Assembly (NCBI GenBank): GCA_907163375.1
Contig: CAJQUW010015597.1
Location: forward strand, 496,001-560,000
Direction of reading: 5' to 3'
Origin: Prostheceraeus crozeri
Lineage: Eukaryota; Platyhelminthes; Polycladida; Euryleptidae
DNA: 64,000 nt
Shown in pieces: positions 44,501 through 55,883 of this stretch; position 1 is the stretch's first letter, and every line of letters begins with the position of its first letter. The position numbers were made by a program, and so were the translations under genes. A model generated the notes under the pieces. That model was not told the DNA's origin and searched no databases. It worked only from the letters and a program-made list of their open reading frames with translations.

Positions 44501-46424
44501 CGAATATTTTCACATTCACCATATCGGAATTAAATCTACAACTACATTGTAATGATTATAGGTAAATCAACAACAAATCAGCTTGGTTTGCCTGATGTGA
44601 CGAATAATGTATACTGAGCAATTACAACCGGTACTTTTTCAAAAATTCAATTCCTATTTTTTTTCTAAGTTTGAAGGCTCATAGCAAGAAATATTTAGGA
44701 ACTAGAATATTTTGAGCTAATCTCAGCTATAGATATGTTTGTAATCTTCTGTAACACAAAACTTTGACTTCAAGCACTACAGGTCATGAAACAGAGCGTT
44801 TGCGGCAGCACAGTCAGTGTCAATTGGATGAAAAGTTTGTCCTCAAATCCGATCATCCCATCAATCAATTTGCAAAGAGTTTACCGATCATTTATCTCGT
44901 CAATATCATCAACGACAGGAAATCGGAAACGATTTATCCCGACATTGTTCATACCGCACTGAAAATGTGTGGCATTTTATTGAATCCACAGAAGCAACTA
45001 TTCCGGACACCAGCCATCAATGCATATACCACCCGAGTCACCATATCATCAACCATATTGCATGGCAGGTTCCAGACTGTAAGTCTACTAAAGTTGATAG
45101 AGCATTTCCAATGAAAACTTTTGTTTGATTGCCATTTCCACCAATTCATTTGCCCTCAAAAGGAACTGGAACCACAGATCTCATCAAATAAAATGCTTCA
45201 TCTTCACGAGAGTCCTTGAAACGTTTCAAAATCCGGAAAGAAAATATTGCTTTTGAGCTTTTGACTATATTGATGATCGTTTAGTCATATCTCACAAGTA
45301 GGCCTATAACGATGTCGTTTACTCTTTGGCATAGCCGTAATTCTCGATGGAAGTGCTGAACATCCTAGGCCTATTGAATTTGAAGCTTCTTCTATTATTG
45401 AGCGGATGCTACATGTACAACAAAGTTACTTAGTTTATTTTTGCTCTTTGATGGATCCATTCATCAAAAAGAATTCCAAATATGACACAATCATCTTTTC
45501 TGATGATCACATCTGCTACTAGATGACTACGCTACATGTAGAAAGAAATAAACTTATTTTCTTTATGTTTCAATCGCTTTTACTTTCATTATTAAACACA
45601 TTAAGAATGTTCAAGGCGCGCAAATTATTTGATGTGTTCAATGAAAATTATTGCTGATAAATCACCGATTCTAGAACATACACGAACGGAAAATTCAAGA
45701 AAATTACTATGGCGTCATATGACGACTCTTCAATCGTCCTCTTATGACGCAACTTTGATGAACTACATCTATGTTTGTAGACACTAACAGAGAAATTCAA
45801 CAATGCGTAATCCACATAGCCCATATTTTGATAATTTCTGCAAGAAAACTTTGCATTTCAAGATTTTTTCAGTAGAATAAAAGCAGTTGCAGTAGTGTCG
45901 AAGCGTCGTCTTATGACGATAATAAAATTATGTATTTATCTTATCATTTCATCGTTCATGAAAATGATATTATCAAATTTCAAGTTTTCAAGAATACTTC
46001 AATTCAAATGTAAAAATATATCAAATAGCGATAGCTAAACAGATGATCAATCATGCCAATATCACAGCCTGAAAAAAGGCATTCTAAAGGGAAGAAAAAT
46101 AAAGGAAATAACGAATCTTTTCTGTTTTATGTGTCATTCGACCATCTAATTTAATGAACTAACTTCAATATCATAAAATATAAGCATCAACATAATATTT
46201 CAGTAAAAAGATGCCGTCCAATCTAACTTTTACTTTCTTACAAAAAGTTGTCATTCGCGTGGAAATACTCATGTGCGTTTGAGGCGCTTAGAGACTATTT
46301 TGGCGCTCAGACACCACTTGTGGCGCTCGGAGACCATTTAATGGCGCTAAGATACCTTTTAAATATATCATCTGCCATTGAAATGGCGCTCAGAGACCAT
46401 TTAGTTTGGCGCTTAGATACCTTT
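41595..46424. other. 4.8-kb segment bounded by TA repeats with inverted GGCGCT motifs
   Basis: TCTCTCAGCGCCA occurs near 41597 and again near 42171. Its reverse complement family (TGGCGCTCAGAGACC, TGGCGCTTAGATACC) is repeated five or more times at 46280-46410. TA microsatellites lie just outside both ends (41489-41590, 46425-46508). This arrangement suggests subterminal inverted repeats of a large non-autonomous DNA element. Internally, CGTCCTCTTATGAC-like words recur (44226, 45735, 45905). No transposase is visible. The frame 44764-45114 reads like a peptide (SLPIIYLVNIINDRKS) but I recognise nothing in it. Confidence 0.4.
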
Positions 46425-46442
46425 TAAATATATATATATATA

Positions 46443-46508
<66 letters not shown>
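46425..46508. repeat. TA microsatellite
   Basis: About 80 bases of TA with one CTATA interruption. It marks the right boundary of the GGCGCT-repeat segment. Confidence 0.95.
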
Positions 46509-46511
<3 letters not shown>

Positions 46512-47000
46512 ACTCTATGAGTTCTGCATTCTACTAAGAAGGGATTGACAGACAAACATGCTTTGATGCGATGTTCGTAATGGTTCGTGTTATTGATTGA
46601 AAAGCCGACCAGATAAAGGTAGTGATTCTATGGGATGTTTGAAATAGTTTTTCATCAATGAAGCGACGGCAGTCGTTGTAATCGAGTCATGGCCAGGTGT
46701 CGCAGACGCCCGTTTCATAACATCTTGAGATCCGAGTTGTTTGGATGTCATTGTGACTCATACAAAATCAGTTTTAGGACCGATAGTGGTAGTCTGTGCG
46801 TGTTGCATTCAACAAATTTCAAGACGGGCAAAAAAATTGCAAATGTTCAATGTAATGTGATTGATCGTTAATTTGGTATATCATTGAGCTATGATGCAAT
46901 GATGAAATTTACAAAGAGAAGCTTTTATTTCTAATTAGTCTTCACCAATTGTAGAAAATATTCGAAAGTGCGTTATCTTCTAAATAATTATACTTAAGCT

Positions 47001-47096
47001 TACCCGACAAACAAAGGATTACACGGACCACAAACGGAATTCCGTTTCTAGTCCGTAAGATCCGCGGACTCCTTCGGAAGTCCGCTTTGTTGGGTA
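47001..47096. mobile_element. small TA-flanked MITE-like inverted repeat
   Basis: Begins TACCCGACAAACAAAGGA and ends with the inverted TTTGTTGGGTA, so about 11 bp of inverted end plus TA on both sides. Internal palindromes include AACGGAATTCCGTT and TCCGCGGA, and further CGGAC/GTCCG words give a foldback structure. No coding content. Confidence 0.55.
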
Positions 47097-47204
47097 TATA
47101 TAAACAACATGCAATAAGGTTCTGATTAGTTGAATAATCTGTCAATCATTTATAAACACAGTAAATTGCCATAATCAGACATGACAATTTAGGTACAAGG
47201 TTAA

Positions 47205-47345
47205 ATGCGGAATGCCAAAGAGAGAAATGATTTTGTATTCAAGAATCGCTTATGCAGAGTGTATTTGAAATCAAACCACACTGCAAACGATTGTCGCAAT
47301 GTGAAGTTAAAATGTAAAATTTGTCCAGATGGTAAGAACCGCCTT
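47205..47345 (+). pseudogene. BEL/Pao-like gag zinc-knuckle scrap
   Basis: The frame reads FKNRLCRVYLKSNHTANDCR followed by NVKLKCKICPDGKN and QFLLHHGK. The spacing CxxxLKxxHxAxxCR...CxxC...LLH resembles the Cys-His region before the protease in BEL/Pao LTR retrotransposons. The first pair has C...YLK where CxxCL is usual, so one cysteine is lost. Nothing else of the element was found nearby. Confidence 0.5.
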
Positions 47346-47739
47346 CAGTTTCTTTTACATCATGGAAAAGTAATTGACTCTGAGCCAAGGCTTGACAGTA
47401 ATGTAATTGAAGCAAGTAATTATAATTTTCCACCGAATGCAGTTTTTTTAACTGGCAAAGCAATGAACGGTGTGTTTACACCAGAGATGCGGAGTCCTAT
47501 CATTTTTGCTAGAGTCGGAGTCCCCGACCTATAACTAGACCCGAAGTCCTCGTGCATAGCTGTCACTGCCTTAATGTTAACGTTCTCCGTCAAACAAAAG
47601 TACAGAGACACTGCTGCATGCAAAGCTTTTAATAGTTGAGGTGAGCCGTGATAGTGAAAAGAGGATTGTCTTTTCACTCGGTGATTTAATAGAGAAGACA
47701 GGCCTTCATAGCCTCGATCACACCTACGCACCAAAGGTC

Positions 47740-49140
47740 ACATCTAGGGATTCCAAAATCCCGAGATTGAGTAGGATCGTAGATATCCTTTACAAAGCAT
47801 AGATATATAGCATGTGATACCGGTAGGGGTTGCAATCCCGAGATTCCGTAGGTTGGTGCAAATCTTCAAATCCCAGGATTAATATATTAATTTTGTTAAT
47901 GTTTTGGCATTGATTTATAGATGTTTTACTGCTTCAAGCAGAAACCGAATAGATTTTCGAATTCTTTTCAATATCTTTCTTTGAATTACTAGTTCAAATA
48001 CTAATTCAATACAGCTACTCACGATAAGCTATGTCATATACACGCGCTCATACATATATACTCACGCTCTTTATGTCATCTAATCATATGTAAAGGACAG
48101 AGATTCCACAATCCCGAAAAATTTCATTCACGGGATTCCGGGATTGAGTAAAATAGCAAATATGTTATGACAAAGCACATGTGTATGTGGGATACCGAGG
48201 TTGCCAAAAGTTGGTTACTTACAGTGTACATATCGCATTTGACAAGTTGACTCAAAGTTTCTTCGCTTTATGCACAGATTGATAACAACAGAGTAACATG
48301 GAACAGCTGCGAATTCCTGAATTGTGTACTTTCAATCTGCAATTTCCTGAGATTCGGGATTGGTAGAGTGAAAACCCGGGATTAGGGCCTGTCTACAACA
48401 TCTTACAACATCTCTACAACAACTTTTCTTGATCCCGGCATTCGGAATTACAAGCTCTGACCCGCGATCAAGATTGACCAGATTTAGACATGCCAACCGC
48501 ACAGCCACAAGTAAAATGGTAAGATAATCAAAATCACAGCAATCTCCTCAATGTATTGCACTGCAGTGCATGACACTGGCTCATTGGATTCCAAAATCCC
48601 AAGCTCGGGATTGCGCGATAAAAAATCTTCTATATACCTTTCACCGTTAGCTAAGCTAATGCTGTGAATACCAACTGTTGTCAAATGAGAATAATTCTTC
48701 CTGAACACCAATCCCGTGATTGAATTAACCAGAGGCTAATGACCATTACCTTAGCTGTGGTCTAGTGAGCAATTTGCCTCCTAACGATCTCAATCCCGAG
48801 GGTTAACTCTATTCTTAATCCCCGATATTGTGTAGGCCTACTTCCCCATTGCTAACCAATAATCACCAATTGGTTATGCCTTCAAATATAGCTACCTTTG
48901 GCAAATGAAAAGCTCAAATTTAAGTCTCGACCTTTATTCAAAAGGCCTCATCAATGGATTACTGAAAACGTAATGTTGACGGTTATATCAAAGTGTGAAG
49001 CCTGTATCTATCGTGGATGGATTTCTGATAGTTTTATCTTCGACAATTTGTCTTACCTTGGACGGAATACAGCTATATTGCAATTTTCTCAATCCCGGGA
49101 TTTTGACCCTCCAATCCCGGGATTGGAATCCATTTAGTCA
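47740..49140. repeat. cluster of AATCCCGGGATT-type palindromes
   Basis: A dozen or more variants of the 12-bp palindrome AATCCCGGGATT (AATCCCGAGATT, AATCCCAGGATT, ACGGGATTCCGGGATT and others) occur in 1.4 kb at irregular spacing. The clearest pair is around 49091-49127. Between them the sequence is unique-looking and AT-rich. There is no single tandem unit, so it is not a simple satellite. A fragment of the motif also occurs near 4154. Confidence 0.6.
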
Positions 49141-49239
49141 CATCAGAGACAAAACTGAAATGCTAGCATGTTTGAGAATATTGCCTCTTACCCAAACGTT
49201 GATCTTGTATGATGGCTCCTCCAAAGCGCATATTAAAAT

Positions 49240-49396
49240 CGAAAGTGTGCTAATATTTTTTGAAGAAGGATGGGGATTTTCCTGCCTGATAGAGAATGGA
49301 GAAAACCCGTGTGAAGCACACATCAACAAGATGGGAGGAGCCGAGTCGCATGCATCCAACTTAAAGCGACATTTGATAAACTTTCATCGAAAATGA
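49240..49396 (+). pseudogene. BED-type zinc finger-like scrap
   Basis: The end of the frame at 48995-49396 reads FFEEGWGFSCLIENGENPCE then AHINKMGGAESHASNLKRHL and INFHRK. The pattern FF...C....C...I...GG..S..LKRHL...H is that of BED zinc fingers, found at the N-terminus of hAT transposases and host genes derived from them. It stops right after the last histidine. The cysteine spacing is longer than usual. No transposase body follows. Confidence 0.4.
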
Positions 49397-50564
49397 TTGA
49401 TTATTGATACAGCAATGATTACTAAAGATAGGTTCAGGTAAGCCTATAATGATCTATGATGTGCCATTTTTAAAAAAAACAGCTACGCTATATGTACTGG
49501 CCACCCGGAGTCGGAGTCCTATCAAAATGATAGGACTCTATATCCATGGTTTACACCGTGAGATGGTAAATACCATCCCACTGTGCTCATTCTATTCCAT
49601 GTCCCGATAAATCTGTGGTGTCTGTTTTCATTTCAGTAGCTACATGAATAGTGGTGTTTTACTGCACATTTTCTCTTTAGACGTGTAGGTGCACAATTGA
49701 TTGCCATGTGGTATTTACATGTACTTGCTTTTTTGTAAACATCATCAAATAAATAGCTACCTAAGTGTATGAAATAGGGGAGGCGGGACTAAAATGTGCA
49801 GCGGATGGGTAATTTGAGTTCCTCGGCCTCTATCTCAAGACCCATTGTTCGAATGAACTTCAAATTCGGTAGCAAACTAGTCATTGTCTATCAGCATGTG
49901 GCCCCGCAGCTGATTTGAGGGAGACAAGCTCGCACGCGCTAAGAAGCGGTAACATTGCCCAAATTTGATCGATGAAGTACCGACAATGATCAGACACTTA
50001 TTTGGCTGTGCTTCTCATTCTGTTTAGATTGATTGTTCAAGGCAAACAAAAACTGTCCCCTCATCTAACGATCTACATGTAACTTCCAATAAGACCCACC
50101 ATTGATATCCGTGTAATGTAAGTCCATAAAGTAAAGTGCCCATATAGCCCCACTCCTAAAATATTACTGGTCATATAAAATGGGCAATGCATTTTTATCA
50201 TCACTATTTATTATTTCTGGCATACTTATTTTCCAGAGAAATACCCAGAATCGATAAGAGATTTATTGAAAGACATTATGGAACTATGAATCAATGCAAA
50301 AAGGTTTTAAGAATTGCTAAGTGTCAAAGCATGAAATTTGTCAGAAATAGATATGTCTATTGTTATCAAGTTTAGTTAGAAAGTCAGATAGCAAACTAAA
50401 TGACATAAATTCTTCATTTTCAATTCCTCATCATGAGCACTAACTTGCTTCTGAGATTGGCATCAGTTTAGTTTCTGCCGTGGACATACTCCCACGCATA
50501 ACGTCAAGTTGCCAGTCAAATCTTAACGTCAAAGTTAGAGGATTTCCTTCTGTGTTCTTTCGAC
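49397..50564. other. no gene recognised
   Basis: Intergenic. GTGCCCATATAGCCCCAC near 50138 and a GGAGGCGGGACTAAAATGTGC stretch near 49782 have loose counterparts (some inverted) near 59090-59340, so it may hold a decayed dispersed repeat. From about 50450 on this is probably the 5' untranslated part of the LINE. Confidence 0.4.
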
Positions 50565-51337
50565 ATGGCAACAGACAAACGAAATACTCGTTCGAACGCA
50601 TCGAATGTTGATGACCTAAGAGCTGTAATAGCCCAAGAAAATGCTTCCCTGTGAAAGCATATTGAAAGCCTAATAGCCTAGAGTAAGGAGGAAATCCTGA
50701 AAACGCTTACTACAGAAATTGTGAAAATAAATGCTCAATTAGAAAATTTGAATGGTCGCATGACAAAGTTTGAGAGTGATGTGTCTAATCTCAGGCGAAA
50801 TCAGTATCATCTTGAGCAAGAGATGAGTGCATTTAAGGTTGACATGTCGAAATTTGAAGAAACATTGAATAATGATGTGGTCTTCCAAATAGCTGAAGAG
50901 ATGGAGTCGCGTGAAAGAAGGAAGCTGAATCTCGTGATATCTGGGTTGGAAGAGATATGTGAAGGCAGTCTCTAACAAGGACAAGAAGCAGACAAAGCCA
51001 AATGCTCTGAAGTTTTAAAGCCTTGAACTTAAATAGCATCAATCTTTCAGACATCAAGCGAATTGGCAAACCTCGAGAGGATAGCAAAAGACCTATTTCA
51101 ATTACTTGTCAATCTGTGACTGATAAACATGCTCTCTTCAGATCTGCAAAATTTCTTCGCCATTCTCAATTTTCCAACGTATATATTAACATCGATCGAA
51201 CACCTTTACAGCAACACCGCTTCCATCAACTGAGACAGGAATTGATCTCAAGTCGCAACAAAGGTGAAAATGTGATCATCTACCGTGATAGGGTCTGCTC
51301 GAAAGACGAAGCAAAAGTGCCAAAAAACTTTCTATAA
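50565..51337 (+). pseudogene. LINE ORF1 protein remnant
   Basis: From ATG at 50565 the frame reads MATDKRNTRSNASNVDDLRA, with nonsense codons after ENASL and in the next dozen codons. A heptad-rich coiled coil follows (LENLNGRMTKFESDVSNLRR). Then comes RRKLNLVISGLEE, a motif at the start of the RNA-binding region of LINE ORF1 proteins. After a frameshift it continues RIGKPREDSKRPISITCQSV and FRSAKFLRHSQFSNVYINID. ORF1p binds LINE RNA as a trimer in known families. Confidence 0.72.
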
Positions 51338-51342
51338 ATGTT

Positions 51343-52281
51343 TTGAGATATGGAGCTTCTTTTCCGACTATGTTATTGCTGAATGCTAGATCGATATTTT
51401 ATAAACTTGATGAACTTTTTGCATTAAAAAGACCTATGGTTATTGCAGTGACAGAATCATGGCTCCACTCTGGTATCACAGATGATTTATTAAGATTGAA
51501 CAATTATTATTTTTTGCGTAAAGACCGCAACGATAGAAAGGGTGGTGGTGTCTGTTCTTGGATAGCCTACACCAGAGTTGCAATTTCTCCTGTCATGTAA
51601 CTGATATTAACTGCCCTTCTACCATTGAAGTTTTATCCTATGAGTTAATTGAAATAAACGCCTTTGTTTTTCTGTGCTACATACCACCTAATCTTTGACC
51701 ACGTACTCATTGCTGATTATATCATCAGTGTAGTTGATGAGCATCTATGTAAACATTCTGAAAGACAATTAATTTTTTGTGGTGATTTTAATAATTTTGA
51801 TGACACCCTTTTCTCCGATTACTTCAATTGTGCGGAAACTATCCAAAATCCCACTAGAGGTGATTCATGTTTAGATCGTATTTGGGTCTCTCGCACGGTT
51901 TGCGAACAGTATGAAATCGTTTCTGAAATAGGTCCACCATTGAAGACCTCTGATCACAACTGTGTGTTGCTCACTGCAAAGAAGGCATCTAAGGCGAATA
52001 TCAGGACGATGCAAAACGTCGATGACTTTAGGTCTCACATTTTTGCGCTTCTAAATAACTTATCATGTGCCAATTTTTCGTCCATTTATCAGGCAGACTC
52101 AGTAAACGAGAAGTGTGAAAGGTTCTATGAATTGATGATGGATGCTGTTCAACATAGTCCTAGAAAGTGCATCGTTCTCTCCTCCTCTGATAAACTTTGG
52201 ATGACCCCAGTTTTAAAGACACTGATAAACGACCGCTGGGAAGCCTACAGAAAGAAACAATGGAACGTTTACAATAAATAA
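51343..52281 (+). pseudogene. LINE ORF2 AP-endonuclease domain remnant
   Basis: The first part reads LLNARSIFYKLDELF, VIAVTESWLHSGITDD and FLRKDRNDRKGGGV. After a break near 51600 it continues RQLIFCGDFNNFDDTLFSDY and later PLKTSDHNCVLLTAK. VTESWL, GDFN and SDH are the APE-type nuclease motifs that carry catalytic residues. A stop at 52279 and the break near 51600 inactivate the frame. Confidence 0.8.
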
Positions 52282-52295
52282 ACCTAAAGACAAAA

Positions 52296-53253
52296 GTGAG
52301 AACAGAAGTTAAGAAAGCAAAAGATGTGTGGACCAAAGCTAGCCTAAGTAAAAATCGAAATATTTGGAATTTTGTCAATGATATCAGCGGCCGAAAACGA
52401 TCCCCCGCGTCTTTGAACAGCCTCTCTTCAGGAGTGTATGAAAGTCTTCAGATTCTCTCCGATTCCTTTAAAGAAAATTTCAACTCTCTCCCAGACGAAA
52501 CTCCTTTGAATCTCGATGATCAAAAATGGAATTGTTCGATAACGTCAGAGAATGTATTCCATCACCTCTGTAGCATCAACGACAGAAAATCAAATGGAAC
52601 TGATCCACTTCCCCCTCGTCTATTAAGAGAAAGCTCTTACTTGATTTGCGATGTTGTCCGCCACATTTTTGAGAGTTCAGTCCACAGTCGAGTTTTTCCA
52701 GACTGTTGGAAAACTGCTTTAATTTGCCCTATTTCAAAGAGAACGAAACCAAGCCTTGCAGATTACAGACCAATATCTCTCCTTCCTGCCCTAAGCAAGA
52801 TTTTTGAAAAAATTGTTTTGAACACAATGAAAAATAGCTTACTGAATCTCTACGGCAGTGAGCAGCACGCCTTCCGACCCCTGGGCTCAACCTCGACAGC
52901 TCTTGTACATACGCAGGATGTTATAACAGGATTTATGGACCAACCTTCCACCGTCGCCGTTCGCCTAACGAGCATCGATCTATCCAAGGCCTTCGATAAA
53001 ATACACCATAGTAGACTAATAAACGATTTCTTCAAACGTGGAATAAACCATGGGTTCTTAATTTGGTTGCTATCGTATGTCACTGACAGACAACAACGGG
53101 TAAAGTCAAATGATTTACTTGGTCCCGTTTACCCTGCAACATCTGGGCTGCCTCAGGGAAGTGTCATGGGTCCATATCTGTTCGGCGCCTTTTTTGGATC
53201 CCTACAAGTCTCTTCAGAAAATGCAAAGATAGTGAAATACGCAGATGACTTAA
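52296..53253 (+). pseudogene. LINE reverse transcriptase, N-terminal half
   Basis: Reads WKTALICPISKRTKPSLADY, RPISLLPALSKIFEKIVLNT, then motif A SIDLSKAFDKIHHSRLI and SGLPQGSVMGPYLFGAFFGS. It ends with the catalytic KYADDL, at which point the TTAA of the piggyBac target interrupts the frame. The catalytic triad aspartates (SIDLSKAFD and YADD) are present. Confidence 0.88.
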
Positions 53254-55883
53254 CGGTTGGATTATGTTTGGGGTGTTTTAGACACCCAAGAGATTTCAAA
53301 TAAAAAAAATTGAGATCACACTATCGCACAAGAAATTCCTTTTATGACTTTTAATTTTATGTCGTATAGAGCATTAAACAGGAATATGAAACTCATACAC
53401 TGCTTTGTACAGGATCAGGCACGCAATCATAGTTAGATTATGTTTGGGGTGTTTGAGACACCCCCATACAATTTGTGCATCATTTGACTGCTATTATGTT
53501 GAAATTCAGCTGTCGAGATTGAAGCTGGTTCAGCTATCTACAATCTCAGACATCTGTCGACGAACGGCGCAGTTTGTGGCAATATCTATGTAAAGCATTC
53601 GCGATTCATGAATGCTGACTAAGTGAATAGGCGCTGTCTATGACCCTGTTGTTGCGTGAGAATGCGCTCGGAACTAAATATTGATTCGAAGCTATCATCT
53701 TTCTCTCACATTCATCGAGAAAATGGAAGCGCGTCGACCTCGTCGGAAAGCTGCTGCTGAAGCATTACGCCAGCTCAATCTTTTAGAAGATGAAGAAATT
53801 GATTTAAGTGTTTTGCCTGATGGAGATTTGAATGATGGACCATCCATTCACGGCGACAGTGGTGTAGGACAGAGCACACACGTACGCCTAGATCAAGACG
53901 ACGATTATCTCATAGAACTGCCTGAAGAAAGTCTTATTCCTCTGGATACCGATGACAGTGATGATAGTGACAGCGAAAATTCTACTCCGGAAAATTTAAT
54001 CTCACCTTCGGGTAGACACTGGAATGTGATTCCATCTAATATCCAACATCATGGTAGAGCACCGGTCAGGAACGTTCTTCGCACACGACCGGGTGTGAAT
54101 CCGTCGTCAAATAAGGACTCATTTCTTCTGTTCATGGATTCTATTATTGATGACGCTGTACGATTCACCAACTTAGAGGCAAGAAGAAGAATATCTGAAT
54201 ATAATCGAAATCATCAAATTGGCAAAGCGTGGAATAAGATCGATAGAGATGAAATGGAGGCTTTTATTGGACTCCATGTGATTGGTGGTGCTCTTAAATC
54301 AAATTATCGGAATACACTTTCATTGTGGTCCGAGAGAGACGGTCAACCTGTCTTCAGAGCAGCAATGTCTCGAGAACGGTATTTATTCATAAAGAGATTC
54401 TTCAGATTTGATGACAGAACCCGACGCGATTCAAACGACCCTCTGTCTCCAGTCCGGGATGTATGGAAAACGTTTGTTGAGAAACTCCAGCAATTCTACG
54501 TCCCTCATGAGAATCTTACGATCGATGAGCAGTTGCTAGAGTTTCATGGAAGAGTGAAATTTCGAGTTTACATGAAATCCAAACCAGCCAAATATGGGAT
54601 CAAAATTGTATGGCTGTACGATGCAAAGATTTCATATGCAAAATGCAGTACCGTATATCGGAGAAAGCACATTATCTGCCAGTGAAAAGAATGGAATGTC
54701 TATTCCAGAAGCGACTACAATGAAAATTCTTCAACCCTTCCTCGGAAAAGGTTATAATGTGAGTGCAGATAACTGGTTTACCAGCTCATCACTTGCCGAA
54801 AGGATGTTACTAAAGAGAACAACACTAGTGGGAACTGTCCGCTCTAACAATAGAGATTTGCCAGCCAAAGCAAAGTCTACGAATGGACGGACGAAGAAAT
54901 CTTCTGCATTTTTTGCTTCGGGGGACCAAGTCCTTGTTTCGTACTGGGATAAGGGGACGAAGCCAGTGATATTGCTTTCTTCGATGCATGCTGATGCTCA
55001 GACAGATGAGTTGGGTTTCCCCGAAATCATTCAGCATTACAAATCAAACCAAGTCTGACGTCGATTCTATGGACCGAATGCTAAAATATTACACTATCAA
55101 AAGAAAATGTTGCCGCTGGACCTACGGATTTTTTTGCAATATGGTTGACGTTGCCTTATTGAATGCCTCAGTTATTATGAGGCCAGAAACCCAATCACGA
55201 GAGAGTACACTATTTCGATTCAATTTCTTGATGGATGTCGGATATGAGTTAGTTGATCGTCATATCAAGAATCGCTTGTCGAGCAATCGCAATTCAAAAT
55301 CTGAAAAATCTTCTGGGATACAAGTTTGAATCAAGCATCACAGCGGGAATTCCATCAAGCCGTAGTGGCCGCTGCAAAGAATGCACACGCGACAAGGATA
55401 GGAAAACAACCCAAAAATGTTCGATATGTAACTCTTTCGTGTGTTCAACACATTCTCAAAAGGTTGTGCATTGTTCAGACTGTTCTGGCAAATGATCATT
55501 ATACTGCAAAATGTGTGTTGAAACTCCCTGAATAGTGAATGACATACTCGTAAACAGCCCCAATTTTCGAAAAATTTCAAACGTGTCTGTTGATTGTGCA
55601 TATGATTTTTGCTGAAAAAATCAGATTGGCCTATTGAATGTAATTTTAGAGTAACTAGGGCCAGAGAATTATGTTGTGAAAGCTGTAGATGATGTGTAAT
55701 GAAAAATCGTTCGTTTTATCTCGCGCTTTATCAGTAATATTTTCTTGGGAGAGTTGCTAGAAACTAATTACAAGTTGTGGGAAACAAATTTCTAAGAAAT
55801 TTTGAATAATTTCTTGATGGGGTGTCTGAGACACCCCAAACGTAAACCAACTGATTTTAATCTCGACGTAACCCAACCGTTAA
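53250..55883 (+). mobile_element. piggyBac element inserted in the LINE, TTAA duplication
   Basis: TTAA lies at 53250-53253 and 55880-55883. The element ends are inverted: CGGTTGGATTATGT at 53254 and, read from the right end, CGGTTGGGTTACGT. Each then continues to a shared TTTGGGGTGT...AGACACCC hairpin, directly on the left and after a 26-base duplication on the right. A second copy of the left hairpin motif is at 53435-53465. Cutting at the TTAAs and leaving one copy puts the LINE frame back in register (TTA AAT TTG after GAC), which proves the boundaries. Confidence 0.92.
53723..55495 (+). pseudogene. piggyBac transposase with three frameshifts
   Basis: Starts MEARRPRRKAAAEALRQLNL with an acidic N-terminal region. 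The transposase core follows: WNKIDRDEMEAFIGLHVIGG, FFRFDDRTRR, and NLTIDEQLLEFHGRVKFRVY with the first catalytic Asp. Next come YNVSADNWFTSSSLAERMLL (second) and SDVDSMDRMLKYYTIKRKCC (third). A C-terminal cysteine-rich finger ends it (CKECTRDKDRKTTQKCSICN and on to CSDCSGK). The frame shifts near 54640, 55045 and 55310. All three catalytic aspartates survive, but no continuous protein can be made. It belongs to the DDE-type family that excises seamlessly at TTAA. Confidence 0.9.

Noticed and set aside
44764-45114. 116-codon open frame with peptide-like composition
   Set aside because: The frame ends beyond a possible GTAAGT donor but I recognise no family and no upstream exon; kept only as a remark within the TA-bounded segment.
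40732-46508. TA microsatellites as a replication origin or centromere signal
   Set aside because: They are short and each adjoins a transposon-like boundary, so insertion preference or slippage explains them better.
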